Shown in pieces: positions 1 through 7,947 of a DNA stretch of 64,000 nt (the first letter of the stretch is position 1; each line of letters opens with the position of its first letter). Position numbers and translations under genes: made by a program. The stretch spans positions 310,001 through 374,000 of the forward strand of contig NZ_QKTO01000003.1 in assembly GCF_003234855.1 (NCBI RefSeq), in the 5' to 3' direction. A model generated the notes under the pieces. The model had not been told where the DNA came from. It did no database searches and worked only from the letters and a program-made list of their open reading frames with translations. Source of the stretch: Curtobacterium sp. MCBD17_032. GTDB lineage: Bacteria; Actinomycetota; Actinomycetes; Actinomycetales; Microbacteriaceae.

Positions 1-131
1 ACGGGTTCGAACGCGAGGAGAACGCGATCGAGGTCCTCGTGCCCGGCGGCGAGGTCGTCCGCGAGACCTCCGGGTCGAAGGCGGACGTCGCCACCGCCGT
101 CCTCGACCTGGTCGCGACCGCCCTGACTTGA
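1..131 (+). CDS. C-terminal end of a CoaBC-like protein (partial)
   Basis: The last 42 codons and stop of a gene entering from the left edge. The visible tail (GFEREENAIEVLVPGG, then SGSKADVATAVLDLV) resembles the end of the phosphopantothenate-cysteine ligase half of bifunctional CoaBC, where a 'F..D/E.N.v.vl..dG......SK..vA..ilD' pattern closes the protein. CoaBC makes 4'-phosphopantetheine for coenzyme A. The identification rests on this short tail only, so the N-terminal flavoprotein half cannot be checked. Confidence 0.5.
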   Translation, partial: GFEREENAIEVLVPGGEVVRETSGSKADVATAVLDLVATALT

Positions 132-132
132 A

Positions 133-240
133 CGGTGGTGCTGACCTGACCGGTGGTGCTGACCTGACCGGTGGTGCTGGTCTGAGCGGTGGCGCTGCCC
201 CGAGCGGTGGTGTGGACCGGGGCGGTGGTGCGGACCGGGT
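133..240. repeat. Six 18-bp tandem repeats
   Basis: Six units of exactly 18 bp begin at 133, 151, 169, 187, 205 and 223. The first two are identical (CGGTGGTGCTGACCTGAC) and the later ones degenerate progressively. Because 18 is a multiple of three the array stays open in one forward frame as a GGADLT-type hexapeptide repeat running into the DoxX-like gene, but the likely start of that gene (284) lies downstream of the array. Confidence 0.9.
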
Positions 241-271
241 TCGACCTGGGTGTCCGCCGGAGTACGACGGG

Positions 272-277
272 CACGAT
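272..277 (+). promoter_or_regulatory. -10 element, leaderless DoxX-like gene
   Basis: CACGAT is followed by six bases and then the ATG at 284, the geometry seen at many first genes in this window. No clear -35 is visible. Confidence 0.45.
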
Positions 278-283
278 GGGGCG

Positions 284-685
284 ATGCGACGGCGGACCAG
301 ACGTGCACGACGGGCGACGAGGACGGCCTCGGCCCTCGCCCTCCTCCTCGGTGGTGCGGGCGTGACGCACTTCCTCCGGCCGCGCGGCTACGACCGCATC
401 GTGCCGGACGCCCTCCCACCGCGGACGACGACCCTCGGGTCGGGCATCGCCGAACTCGGCATCGCCGCCGGACTGCTCGTGCCGCCCACCCGGCGTGCCG
501 CCGGGTGGGCGGCTGCCGCGCTCTTCGTCGCGGTCTTCCCCGCCAACCTGAAGATGGCGGAGGACCTGCTCGACAGCCCCCGCTCCGGTCGGGTGGCGCG
601 CCTGGTCGCGGTCCTCCGTCTGCCCCTGCAGCTCCCGCTCGTCGCCTGGGCGGTACGGGTCGCCCGACACGCCCCGCGCCGATGA
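284..685 (+). CDS. DoxX-like small membrane protein
   Basis: A 133-residue protein: basic N-terminus, a hydrophobic stretch ALALLLGGAGVTHF, a conserved-looking FLRPRGYDRIVPDALP loop, then two or three more hydrophobic segments including GWAAAALFVAVFPANLKMA. This matches DoxX/DoxX-like four-helix membrane proteins, whose biochemical role is poorly defined. The ATG at 284 was chosen because a CACGAT -10 lies six bases upstream; the frame is open back to 128 only through the 18-bp tandem array. The stop overlaps the next start by 4 bp (ATGA), so the three genes 284-1958 are probably one translationally coupled unit. Confidence 0.7.
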   Translation: MRRRTRRARRATRTASALALLLGGAGVTHFLRPRGYDRIVPDALPPRTTTLGSGIAELGIAAGLLVPPTRRAAGWAAAALFVAVFPANLKMAEDLLDSPRSGRVARLVAVLRLPLQLPLVAWAVRVARHAPRR

Positions 686-1506
686 GCGAAGCGGCCCCCA
701 CACCTGCGCCCGGACGGGGCGCTCCCCGGACCCGGGCCTCCGTCGCGCTGCTGCACCGCCCGGTGACGGTGCACGCCTGGGACGACATCGTCTTCGCACA
801 CTGGCGCTGCGAGCCCGAGACGCTCGCACGTCTGGTGCCGCGCGGCACCCGCCCGGACATCGTCGACGGCAGCGCGTGGGTCGGGCTCGTCGCGTACGTG
901 TTCCGCGAGACGCAGGTCCCGCCGTTCCCGCCGTCCACCCGACTCGGCTCGATGACCGAGGTCACGATCGAGGTCCTCACGGTCGACGACGCCGGCCGTC
1001 GCGGGATCGCCTACCTGACCGTGGACACGCCGAACGTGCCCGCCATCGTCGCCGCCCACGCGCTGCTCGGGGTGCCGTACACGTTCGCCCGGGCGGGCTC
1101 CCGTCGTCGCGGCGAGGTCGTCGCGCACCGGTCCGTCCGGCACCCGGGACGCGTCCGGCACCCGATCCGCACGGTCCGGCTGGCGCGGACGGCCCGTCGG
1201 ACAGGAGGCCCGTCCGGCGCCCGTCACGCCGCCTCGGTCCGTGCCGTGGCCGGTGCGGTCGACCGCTCACCGCTCGCCGCCGAGCTGACCACCCGCGCCG
1301 GGATCCACGCGCGGCTGCTCGCCCAGACGCTGTTCTGGCAACGCCAGCACCCACCGCTCACCGTGCGGAGCGCCCGACTCGAACGGCTCGAGGGCGACCT
1401 GCCCGAGGCGGTCGGGCTGCCGGGCCTGTTCGACCGGGCGCCCGACTCGGTGCTCGTCGTCGACGGCACGACGGTCCGGTACGCCTGGGGGGACGTCGTC
1501 CGATGA
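682..1506 (+). CDS. DUF2071 (YqjF-like) family protein
   Basis: 274 residues. The N-terminal half carries the family pattern: DDIVFAHWRCEPETLARLVP, then GSAWVGLVAYVF and SMTEVTIEVLTVDDAGRRGIAYLTVD, as in DUF2071 proteins (acetoacetate-decarboxylase-like fold, function unknown). The middle section, about residues 130-180, is unusually Arg-rich and does not look like typical family members, so an old pair of compensating frameshifts or an insertion is possible. ATGA overlaps couple it to both neighbours. Confidence 0.7.
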   Translation: MSEAAPTPAPGRGAPRTRASVALLHRPVTVHAWDDIVFAHWRCEPETLARLVPRGTRPDIVDGSAWVGLVAYVFRETQVPPFPPSTRLGSMTEVTIEVLTVDDAGRRGIAYLTVDTPNVPAIVAAHALLGVPYTFARAGSRRRGEVVAHRSVRHPGRVRHPIRTVRLARTARRTGGPSGARHAASVRAVAGAVDRSPLAAELTTRAGIHARLLAQTLFWQRQHPPLTVRSARLERLEGDLPEAVGLPGLFDRAPDSVLVVDGTTVRYAWGDVVR

Positions 1507-1958
1507 GCACGGCGTCCGCGGCTCCGGACGGTGACGACCCGTTCGACCTCGCCCGGTTCGTGGCCGCCCAGCGCGGTGTGCACGAGACCGCGCTCGCCGA
1601 GCTCCGGGCCGGGCGGAAGCGCTCGCACTGGATGTGGTTCGTGTTCCCGCAGGTCAGCGGGCTCGGTCGCAGCGCCACGGCGCAGCACTACGCGGTGTCG
1701 GGCCTGCCGGAAGCCCGCGCGTACCTCGCGCACCCGGTGCTCAGACCGCGACTGCTCGAGGCCGCTGCCGCGGCCCGCGACGCGCCCGCCCGCTCGGCCG
1801 AGGAGCTGTTCGGCGGCATCGACGCGGTGAAGGCCCGGTCGTCGATGACCCTGTTCGCCCGCGCCGCCGACGCCCCGGCCCCGTTCCGGTCCGTCCTCGA
1901 GCGCTGGTTCGGCGGGGTCGAGGACCCGGCGACGCTGCGCCTGCTCGGCCCGAGCTGA
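1503..1958 (+). CDS. DUF1810 family protein
   Basis: 151 residues. Family hallmarks are clear: DPFDLARFVAAQ near the start, KRSHWMWFVFPQ, SGLGRSATAQHYAV, the EARAYLAHPVL segment and a C-terminal FGGIDAVKARSSMTLF. DUF1810 proteins (NADAR-like fold) are small soluble proteins of unknown biochemical role. The start overlaps the previous stop by 4 bp. Confidence 0.85.
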   Translation: MSTASAAPDGDDPFDLARFVAAQRGVHETALAELRAGRKRSHWMWFVFPQVSGLGRSATAQHYAVSGLPEARAYLAHPVLRPRLLEAAAAARDAPARSAEELFGGIDAVKARSSMTLFARAADAPAPFRSVLERWFGGVEDPATLRLLGPS

Positions 1959-2028
1959 GCGGCGCATCCTGCCGGTAGCACATCAGGTACGGTGAGGGGG
2001 TCCGTCCCCGATCCCGGAAGGTCCCCGC

Positions 2029-2679
2029 ATGCCGGTCCCCAGCTCCGCCCCGACCGAGCACAAGCTGCTCCGCGACACCGTCCGGCAGAAGATCCACGAG
2101 GCGATCATGGACGGGACCCTCGAGCCCGGGGAGCGCCTCAACGACGACGAGCTCATCGCCTGGCTCGGCGTCTCCCGGACCCCGATCCGTGAGGCCCTGA
2201 GCCAGCTCGCCCGCGCCGGGCTCATCGAGATGGCACCGAACCGGTACACGCGGGTGACGACCCCGGACCCGGCCCAGGTCGTCGAGGCCATGCAGACGCT
2301 CGGCGTGCTGTTCGGCGGCGTCGTCCGGTTGGCGGTGCCGCGTCTGTCGCCCGCCGCACGGAAGCGGATCCTGTCGGCACTCGACGCGACCATCGCCGAG
2401 CTCGAGGCGCACGACGTCCCGGCCGTCAACCGGGACGCACTCGGCGTCTTCGCGCGCTACGTCGACGAGTGCGGGAACGCCGACCTGCAGCGGGTCTGCC
2501 GCGACACGATGGACGGCCTGGCGTTCCGACTGCGCCTGCCGGACCTCGACCAGCTCGTCGACTGGGACCGGATGACCGAGGACTTCCGGCGGCTCCGGAC
2601 GGCGACGGCGGACGGGGACAACGTCGGGGCCGAGCTCGCGACGGAGGCGATCCACCTGCTCCCGGGCGAGAAGCGCTGA
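2029..2679 (+). CDS. GntR family regulator, FCD subfamily
   Basis: 216 residues. Residues about 10-75 form a GntR winged helix (VRQKIHEAIMDGTLEPGERLNDDELIAWLGVSRTPIREALSQL), followed by an all-helical FCD-type effector domain. The start is supported by GGAAGG upstream of the ATG; a TACGGT sequence about 40 bp upstream is a reasonable -10. FCD regulators usually sense small organic acids and control neighbouring genes, but no obvious metabolic partner is adjacent, so the ligand is unknown. Confidence 0.85.
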   Translation: MPVPSSAPTEHKLLRDTVRQKIHEAIMDGTLEPGERLNDDELIAWLGVSRTPIREALSQLARAGLIEMAPNRYTRVTTPDPAQVVEAMQTLGVLFGGVVRLAVPRLSPAARKRILSALDATIAELEAHDVPAVNRDALGVFARYVDECGNADLQRVCRDTMDGLAFRLRLPDLDQLVDWDRMTEDFRRLRTATADGDNVGAELATEAIHLLPGEKR

Positions 2680-2866
2680 CCGCTCGACGCCCGCCTGTCT
2701 GAGCATCCGTACAGCTTCGGTCAGGAGCACCGGTCCGTGTGGCACGACGCCGTCCGGCGGCACGGCGGGGCCGTGCGCGACGACGGCACCCGTGTCCCCC
2801 GTCTGCGGCACCCCGTCGACCGCTACGATCGTGCTCACCACCCGATCCGAGCCCCGCGGAGCAGCC

Positions 2867-3322
2867 ATGACCGACCTCGACCCGGACCGCACCGAGGTCG
2901 CCGCACGACTCGCCGCGGCCGTCGGTCGGATCAACCGGCGGGCCCGTACCGACTCGGCGTCGCTCGGGTACGGCATCGTGTCCGCGCTGGCCTCGATCGT
3001 CCAGCACGGACCCCTCCGGCCCGGCGACCTGTCGCGGATCGAGGTCGTCACGAAGCCGACCATGACCCGCATCCTGACGGAACTCGAGCAGCGCGGCTTC
3101 ATCGAGCGCGATGCGGACCCGCGCGACGGTCGGGCGTTCATGGTGAGCGCCACCCCGGCCGGGGTGGACGCCGTCGACGCAGCCCGTTCCGAACGCACCG
3201 GCATCGTCGCCGGGCTCATCGCGGAGCTGTCCCCCGACGACGTCGACGCGATCGCCCGAGCGCTCGACGCCCTGGAGCGCGTCGCGCAGAGCCCCACCGT
3301 CCGGGCGGGCACCCCGTCCTGA
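2867..3322 (+). CDS. MarR family transcriptional regulator
   Basis: 151 residues with a MarR winged helix: LGYGIVSALASIVQHGPLRPGDLSRIE, recognition helix VVTKPTMTRILTELEQRGFIERDADPRDGRAF with the family DxRDGR wing. The ATG at 2867 (MTDLDPDRTE) is preferred over an upstream in-frame ATG at 2792 because TACGAT at 2824-2829 would place transcription start between the two. No divergent partner gene is present, so its target is unknown. Confidence 0.85.
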   Translation: MTDLDPDRTEVAARLAAAVGRINRRARTDSASLGYGIVSALASIVQHGPLRPGDLSRIEVVTKPTMTRILTELEQRGFIERDADPRDGRAFMVSATPAGVDAVDAARSERTGIVAGLIAELSPDDVDAIARALDALERVAQSPTVRAGTPS

Positions 3323-3686
3323 CCGTCTCCGGCTCGTCACCGAACCGTCACCGGCGCTCCGGACGGGTTCCTGGGGAGCCGTTGCTGACGACGCGTCCAG
3401 GATGGCGGGTCATCGTGGCCGCTTCGCCCCGCGAGTGACCTGACCGTCACCGTGCCGCGGCGGAACGGACGGGTCCCCACACCACCGTCCGGTCCTCCCC
3501 CGGCTCGCGGGTCCACGCGACGACGCGGACGGCAGGGTCCCCCACCGCTGCCGTCTCCCCGGTGCACCCGGCCGTCCCGACGACCGGTCGCACCGGTGTC
3601 CGGCGTGCGCTCCACCCGCGCACCCCGTCCGGGCACCACCGTCGTCCCGAGGACCCGCACCACGAGCCGGCCGACCCCCGGAACCC
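3323..3686. other. 364-bp intergenic stretch, no recognised element
   Basis: G+C-rich spacer between the MarR gene and the transglycosylase-like gene. I looked for a ydaO/c-di-AMP riboswitch, which often precedes actinobacterial cell-wall hydrolases, and did not see its conserved motifs. No convincing open frame, tRNA or strong hairpin was recognised. It presumably contains the promoter and leader of the downstream gene. Confidence 0.5.
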
Positions 3687-4559
3687 ATGACGCGAACTCC
3701 TCCCCGCTCCAGCGCCCCCGTCCCCGGTACCCGGCGCGCCGCCCTCGACACCCCGTCCCGTCGGATGCGTCGGACCCTGCGCCGGCACGGCGTCCTCCTC
3801 GCCGGCGGTGCCGCGGTCGTCGCGATCGCCGGCGGTGCGCTCACCGTGACGCAGCCCGCGCTCGGCGAGGCGCTCGGCGTGCCCAGCGCCTCCGCGACGC
3901 CCGGCCTGGCCGGAACCGACCTCGACCGAGCGCAGGCCGCGGCGACCGTGGCGACCGCCCGGACCGTCGTGCAGGACGCCAACGCCGAGACCGACACCGC
4001 GGAACTCGAGCAGCACATCGCGTCGCTCGCCGACGTGCGCTCCCTGTCCGGCTCGGCGCTGACCGAGCGCATCGCGGCGACCGTCGACACCACGCAGGAC
4101 GTCGCGCAGGCGAGCGCGGACCAGGACGCGCGGGACGCCGCGGCGCGCGCGGCCGCGGCGGAGCGGGCAGCGGAGCAGGCCGCCGCCGAGGCAGCCGCCG
4201 CTCGTGCGGCCGCGGAACGGGCAGCCGCGGAAGCGCAGGCACGGGCGAACACCCCCGCCGGGGCGAAGTCCGTCGCCGCGTCGATGGCGTCGTCCGAGTA
4301 CGGCTGGGGCGCGGACCAGTTCCGCTGCCTCGACAGCCTGTGGACGAAGGAGTCCGGCTGGGACTACCATGCCGTCAACCCGGACGGCGGTGCGACCGGC
4401 ATCCCGCAGGCGCTCCCCGGCTCCAAGATGGCGACGGTCGCCGCAGACTGGCGGACCAACGCGAGCACCCAGATCACCTGGGGGCTGCGCTACATCGACG
4501 CGTCCTACGGCACCCCGTGCAGCGCGTGGTCCCACTCGCAGGCCGTCAACTGGTACTGA
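3687..4559 (+). CDS. Secreted lytic-transglycosylase-like protein
   Basis: 290 residues. A basic N-terminus and one membrane-spanning or signal segment (HGVLLAGGAAVVAIAGGALTV, about residues 34-55) precede a long Ala/Glu/Arg-rich region (about 140-190) that should form a coiled coil. The C-terminus holds a compact transglycosylase-like domain with KESGWDYHAVNPDGGATGIPQ; the Glu of KESGWD is the expected catalytic acid, and NPDGGATGIPQ is the usual substrate-loop motif. It probably cleaves peptidoglycan outside the membrane, with the coiled coil acting as spacer or oligomerisation element. Confidence 0.85.
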   Translation: MTRTPPRSSAPVPGTRRAALDTPSRRMRRTLRRHGVLLAGGAAVVAIAGGALTVTQPALGEALGVPSASATPGLAGTDLDRAQAAATVATARTVVQDANAETDTAELEQHIASLADVRSLSGSALTERIAATVDTTQDVAQASADQDARDAAARAAAAERAAEQAAAEAAAARAAAERAAAEAQARANTPAGAKSVAASMASSEYGWGADQFRCLDSLWTKESGWDYHAVNPDGGATGIPQALPGSKMATVAADWRTNASTQITWGLRYIDASYGTPCSAWSHSQAVNWY

Positions 4560-4580
4560 GCCACACCGCGGGGTGAGCCG

Positions 4581-4616
4581 GCGCGGACGGGCGGGGTCGG
4601 GCCTCCCGTCCGGCGC
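4581..4616. terminator. Hairpin between convergent genes
   Basis: GGACGGG (4585-4591) pairs with CCCGTCC (4605-4611), with extra flanking GC pairs around a bulge. It is a degenerate member of the dispersed GACGGGAGGC-type hairpins and lies between the transglycosylase-like gene and the convergent Asp23/sigma operon, where it could end both transcripts. Confidence 0.6.
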
Positions 4617-4643
4617 GGGCCGCTCCCTGCGGCCGCGTCGCCG

Positions 4644-5009
4644 TCAGCCGATCCGGGCCACCCGCACGTCGATGCGGGTGGGCGTCCGCCCACCGGCCTG
4701 TGCAGCCTCGAGCGCCGCGTCGTGCACGGCGTGCGCGACGCCGGGCGCGGGTGCGGTCCCGTCCGTCCCGATCGCCAGGCGGAGCACCGACCCGTCGACG
4801 CCGACGCGTGCGCCGGCGGCACCCGCACGACCCGAGGCGAGGCGGCGCACGGCCGCGACGGCGCCGCCGATGGTCGGCCGCGGTCGGTAGAGGTCGGTGA
4901 CGCCGGGGACGGCGAGGACGGCGGCCTCGACCGCCAGGAGCGCCTCGACGGTCCACGGGGCGGCGGTCTCCTCGGCGACGTCGCCGCCGGGGGTGGTGTG
5001 GTCGGTCAT
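4644..5009 (-). CDS. Small Asp23/Gls24-like protein
   Basis: 121 residues, last gene of the sigma-factor operon. It contains VEALLAVEAAVLAVPGVTDLYRP and then alternating strand/helix segments (SVLRLAIGTDGTAPAPGVAHAVHDAALEA, TRIDVRVARI) that look like an abbreviated Asp23 fold. It starts in a 4-bp ATGA overlap with the upstream Asp23 gene, so the two are translationally coupled and probably made in a fixed ratio. The family assignment is weaker than for its neighbour. Confidence 0.6.
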   Translation of the reverse strand: MTDHTTPGGDVAEETAAPWTVEALLAVEAAVLAVPGVTDLYRPRPTIGGAVAAVRRLASGRAGAAGARVGVDGSVLRLAIGTDGTAPAPGVAHAVHDAALEAAQAGGRTPTRIDVRVARIG

Positions 5010-5668
5010 CCGGCTGTCTCCTCGTCCGTGGTCCGCGGGGTGATGAGGTCGCGGACGACGACGTCCACGGCCTGCACCGTCAGGTCGGTCTGGGTGGCGA
5101 GGGCCTCCTCGACGGCCCGCCGCACGACGTCGGCGACCGGGACGAGCGGGATCCCCGCCACCACCGCGATCTCCACCGAGACGCGGACGGGCGCAGCGAG
5201 TGCACCCACGTCGCCGTCGAGGACGCAGCGGGACACGACGACACCGGGCACGCCGTCGCCGGCACGCCGGACGAGCGACCGGACGGCGCCCTCGGTCAGG
5301 ACCGGGCGCTCGGTCGGAGCCGCGGGCCACAGCGGGATGTCCCGACCGGCACGGGCCTCGAGGGAGATGTTCGCCAGGACCCCGCCGATCCAGGACTCGT
5401 CGGCCGGCGGCTCCGCCTCGGCCGCCCGGTCGAGGGACGCGAGCGACGCCTGCCGCAGCCGCATGATCGCGGCGAGGGCGTTCTGGCACGCGGGGCTGTC
5501 GTCGATCGTGGGGTCCGCGGGGCGCATCCCGGCGTCGAGGTAGTCGGCGAGCTCGTCGATGGTGTGCCCGTCCAGGTCCTCGGGCTCGAGGGTCGCGAGG
5601 TCCGGCTCGTCCGGCTCGGGCCTCCCCGTCGATCCGGACGCGGCGGTCGGTTCGGGTGCGGCGGTCAT
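5006..5668 (-). CDS. Asp23/Gls24 family protein with extra N-terminal domain
   Basis: 220 residues. The C-terminal half has the Asp23 pattern (TEGAVRSLVRRAGDGVPGVV, VRVSVEIAVVAGIPLVPVADVVRRAVEEAL, LTVQAVDVVVRDL). The N-terminal half is a separate acidic, helical domain (DLDGHTIDELADYLDAG, DDSPACQNALAAIMRLRQ, SWIGGVLANISLEARAGRDIPL). The ATG at 5668 is chosen over one at 5674 because it overlaps the sigma-factor stop by 4 bp and sits six bases after GGAGGG. The tight coupling to an ECF sigma gene suggests the N-terminal domain could act as an anti-sigma module; that is inference. Confidence 0.8.
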   Translation of the reverse strand: MTAAPEPTAASGSTGRPEPDEPDLATLEPEDLDGHTIDELADYLDAGMRPADPTIDDSPACQNALAAIMRLRQASLASLDRAAEAEPPADESWIGGVLANISLEARAGRDIPLWPAAPTERPVLTEGAVRSLVRRAGDGVPGVVVSRCVLDGDVGALAAPVRVSVEIAVVAGIPLVPVADVVRRAVEEALATQTDLTVQAVDVVVRDLITPRTTDEETAG

Positions 5669-6231
5669 CGCCATCCCTCCATGAGTCGGATCATGTTCTT
5701 CCGGGCACGTGACAGCAGCCCGCGGACGGTCGACGTCGGCAGGCCGAGTTCCGCGGCGATGTCCTCGTAGCGGTACTCGAGGACCTCCTTCATCACCCAA
5801 CAGCGGCGCTGGTCGAGGGGCAGTTCGCGGAGCGCGCGGTCGACCGCGTCCTCACGGGACCGGGCCTCGGCCACCCGCTCGGGGGCGCCGTCGGACGGTG
5901 CGGCGATCTCGAGTTCGGTCACGTCGTCGTGGTCCCGGCGCGACCGGATGCGGTCCAGGCACTTCCGGCTGAGGATGCGCATGAGCCAGGCCTTCACCCG
6001 TCGACGGTCCTCGAGCCCGTCCAGCCGGTCCCAGGCGGTGATGAAGGTCTCCTGGACCACGTCGTCGAGCTCGTCCGTTGACCCGAGCGTTCGTCGCGCG
6101 TAGGCCCGGAGCAGCGGCGTGTGTCGTCGGATGAGGACCTCGAACGCCCGGACGTCACCGTCGGTGGCACGGTCGGCGAGCACCTCGTCGTCGAGGTCCA
6201 CGAGGTCCGTCCGGTGTTGCTGGGGCTGCAC
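5665..6231 (-). CDS. ECF-type sigma factor
   Basis: 188 residues. Region 2 spans about residues 25-100 (FEVLIRRHTPLLRAYARRTLGS, then DVVQETFITAWDRLD and RVKAWLMRILSRKCLDRIRSRR) and region 4 about 130-185 (LRELPLDQRRCWVMKEVLEYRYEDIAAELGLPTSTVRGLLSRARKNM). It starts with GTG; AAGGAAC upstream is a good ribosome site. As first gene of an operon with two Asp23-like proteins it probably controls an envelope-stress response and its own operon. Confidence 0.9.
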   Translation of the reverse strand: MQPQQHRTDLVDLDDEVLADRATDGDVRAFEVLIRRHTPLLRAYARRTLGSTDELDDVVQETFITAWDRLDGLEDRRRVKAWLMRILSRKCLDRIRSRRDHDDVTELEIAAPSDGAPERVAEARSREDAVDRALRELPLDQRRCWVMKEVLEYRYEDIAAELGLPTSTVRGLLSRARKNMIRLMEGWR

Positions 6232-6389
6232 GTGTTCCTTCTACCGGGAGTGGGTGCGGACGGCCCGCGTGTCGGGGCGTCCGGTCACCAGTGGGACGGA
6301 CGCCGGAGCCGGATCGTCACACCGGGTCCGGCACCGACCCGCGACGGACCGGGGTGCACGAGCGGGCCGACGTACGGCAGGCTGTCCCC

Positions 6390-7025
6390 ATGTCCGTCGT
6401 CACCGCCGTCTGCCGCGTCGACCAGCTGCTCCGGGACTCCGGCACGATCGGCGTCACCGCGATCGACAAGCGACCGGTGCCGGGTCCGGTCCGCGTCCGT
6501 CCCCTCGGCCTGCACGCCGACGTGCAGGCGGACCGGAAGCACCACGGCGGTGAGGACCAGGCCGTCTACGTGTACGCCGACGAGGACGCCGCGTACTTCG
6601 CCGGGCAGCTCGACCGGCCGATCCCGCCCGGGCTCTTCGGCGAGAACCTGCGCACCTCCGGCATCGACGTCACCGGCCTCGTGATCGGCGAGCGGTGGCG
6701 GATCGGTGAGGTCCTGGAACTCGAGGCGACGATCCCGCGGACCCCATGCGGCACCTTCGCCCGGCGGATGGGGATCGACAAGTGGGTCAAGCGCTTCGCG
6801 GAGGAGGGCCGCCCCGGTGCGTACTTCCGCGTCAAGCGCTCCGGCCCCGTGGCCGCGGGCGACACCGTGACGGTGCTGGCGCGCCCCGAGCACGGCGTCA
6901 CGATCGGGCAGATGTTCGCCGGACTCAGCGCGGACCAGGCAGCTGCGGTGCTCGCCTCGGGTGACGGGCTCGCGCCGAAGGTCGTCCGGGAGGCCCAGCT
7001 CGCGCTCCGGCGCACCGCCGTCTGA
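6390..7025 (+). CDS. MOSC domain protein
   Basis: 211 residues, close to YiiM-type MOSC proteins. Visible features: an N-terminal beta segment with AIDKRPVPGPVRVRPLGLHADVQAD, GGEDQAVYVYADEDAAYFA, the LFGENLRTSGIDV motif and TPCGTFARRMG, where the Cys is the conserved residue of the MOSC domain. MOSC proteins handle molybdenum cofactor or reduce N-hydroxylated compounds. Diverges from the sigma operon; CAGGCT six bases before the ATG fits a leaderless start. Confidence 0.85.
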   Translation: MSVVTAVCRVDQLLRDSGTIGVTAIDKRPVPGPVRVRPLGLHADVQADRKHHGGEDQAVYVYADEDAAYFAGQLDRPIPPGLFGENLRTSGIDVTGLVIGERWRIGEVLELEATIPRTPCGTFARRMGIDKWVKRFAEEGRPGAYFRVKRSGPVAAGDTVTVLARPEHGVTIGQMFAGLSADQAAAVLASGDGLAPKVVREAQLALRRTAV

Positions 7026-7061
7026 CCGCGGGCGGCCGGCGTGACCCTGGCGCGCTCGCTC

Positions 7062-7445
7062 TCAGGGCTGCGGTCCGCCCCGGGTCGGGTCGAGTGGACG
7101 GCGTGTCCGGGGTAGGCCCGCGACGACGAGGTCCCAGGCGTTCGCGACGAGGTCCTCGACCAGCGTCTCGTCGAGGCCCGTCCCCGGCGAGAGCGTGATC
7201 CAGTGCCGCTTGTCCATGTGCCAGCCGGGGGTGACCTCGGCGAGGTCCCGCACGAGCGCGGCGCCGTGCGGCGGCGCGCACTTCAGGGTGACGATCGGGA
7301 CACCACGGAGTTCCGTGGTCATCACGAACATCTTCCCGACCACCTTGTAGACGTCCGTACCGTCGCCGAACGGCTGCGTCTCGGTCACGGCGGGGAGTGC
7401 CACCGCCGTCCGAGCGGCGACCGTCTGCAGGGTGCTGCCGTCCAT
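7062..7445 (-). CDS. MmcQ/YjbR family protein
   Basis: 127 residues with the family order: ALPAVTETQPFGDGTDVYKVVGKMFVM, an internal VTLKCAP strand, then TPGWHMDKRHWITL. MmcQ/YjbR (DUF419) proteins adopt a CyaY-like fold and are often annotated as DNA-binding, though function is not established. A CATCAT sequence six bases before the ATG fits the leaderless pattern of the region. Confidence 0.85.
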   Translation of the reverse strand: MDGSTLQTVAARTAVALPAVTETQPFGDGTDVYKVVGKMFVMTTELRGVPIVTLKCAPPHGAALVRDLAEVTPGWHMDKRHWITLSPGTGLDETLVEDLVANAWDLVVAGLPRTRRPLDPTRGGPQP

Positions 7446-7628
7446 GCGCCCATGATGCCCGGGACCGGGGACAGCGGCGGGACGGGGCCGCGCCGACGCA
7501 CCGGGCACGCGCCGGCTGCGTTCGGGCTCGTTCGGGCCTCGTTCGGGGGGTGAAAGAACCTCATTGTCCGGCAGTACCCTCGTCCTGCCGACGTGCCCGA
7601 CGCCGGTCACCGTCCTGGAGGAACCACC

Positions 7629-7928
7629 ATGCAGACCACCCGCACCCTCGGGGTCACCGCCCTCGCGCTCGCCCTCACCGTCGGCGGTGTCGTCGGCACC
7701 GCGACCAGCGCCTCCGCGGCCCCGAAGGCCTACGCGAACTGCGCCGCCGTCAACAAGGTGTACTCGGGCGGCATCGCGAAGAAGTCGGTCACGAAGAACA
7801 AGGTCACCTCCGGTGGCACGACGTCGTACCGCCCGCTCAAGGGCACCGTCAAGAAGGACGACGCGCTCTACAACGCGAACAAGAAGATGGACCGCGACGC
7901 CGACGGGATCGCCTGCGAGAAGAGCTGA
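7629..7928 (+). CDS. Secreted excalibur calcium-binding protein
   Basis: 99 residues. A clear signal peptide (LGVTALALALTVGGVVGTATSASA, cleavage near residue 31) is followed by a short mature protein ending DRDADGIACEKS, the excalibur D.D.DG.aCE motif, with a second Cys in YANCAAV able to pair with it. Excalibur domains are small extracellular calcium-binding modules. GGAGGAACC lies a few bases before the ATG. Four CGTTCGGG units occur in its upstream region. Confidence 0.85.
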   Translation: MQTTRTLGVTALALALTVGGVVGTATSASAAPKAYANCAAVNKVYSGGIAKKSVTKNKVTSGGTTSYRPLKGTVKKDDALYNANKKMDRDADGIACEKS

Positions 7929-7947
7929 CCGTTCGCGGCCGTGCCGG

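Noticed and set aside
133-240. Tandem array considered as a CRISPR.
   Set aside because: Repeats abut with no unique spacers and no cas genes are present.
1741-3312. A 523-codon minus-strand frame across the GntR and MarR genes.
   Set aside because: Antisense shadow of two well-supported regulators.
3323-3686. Possible ydaO/c-di-AMP riboswitch before the transglycosylase-like gene.
   Set aside because: The conserved sequence blocks and paired helices were not found by eye; a covariance-model search would decide.
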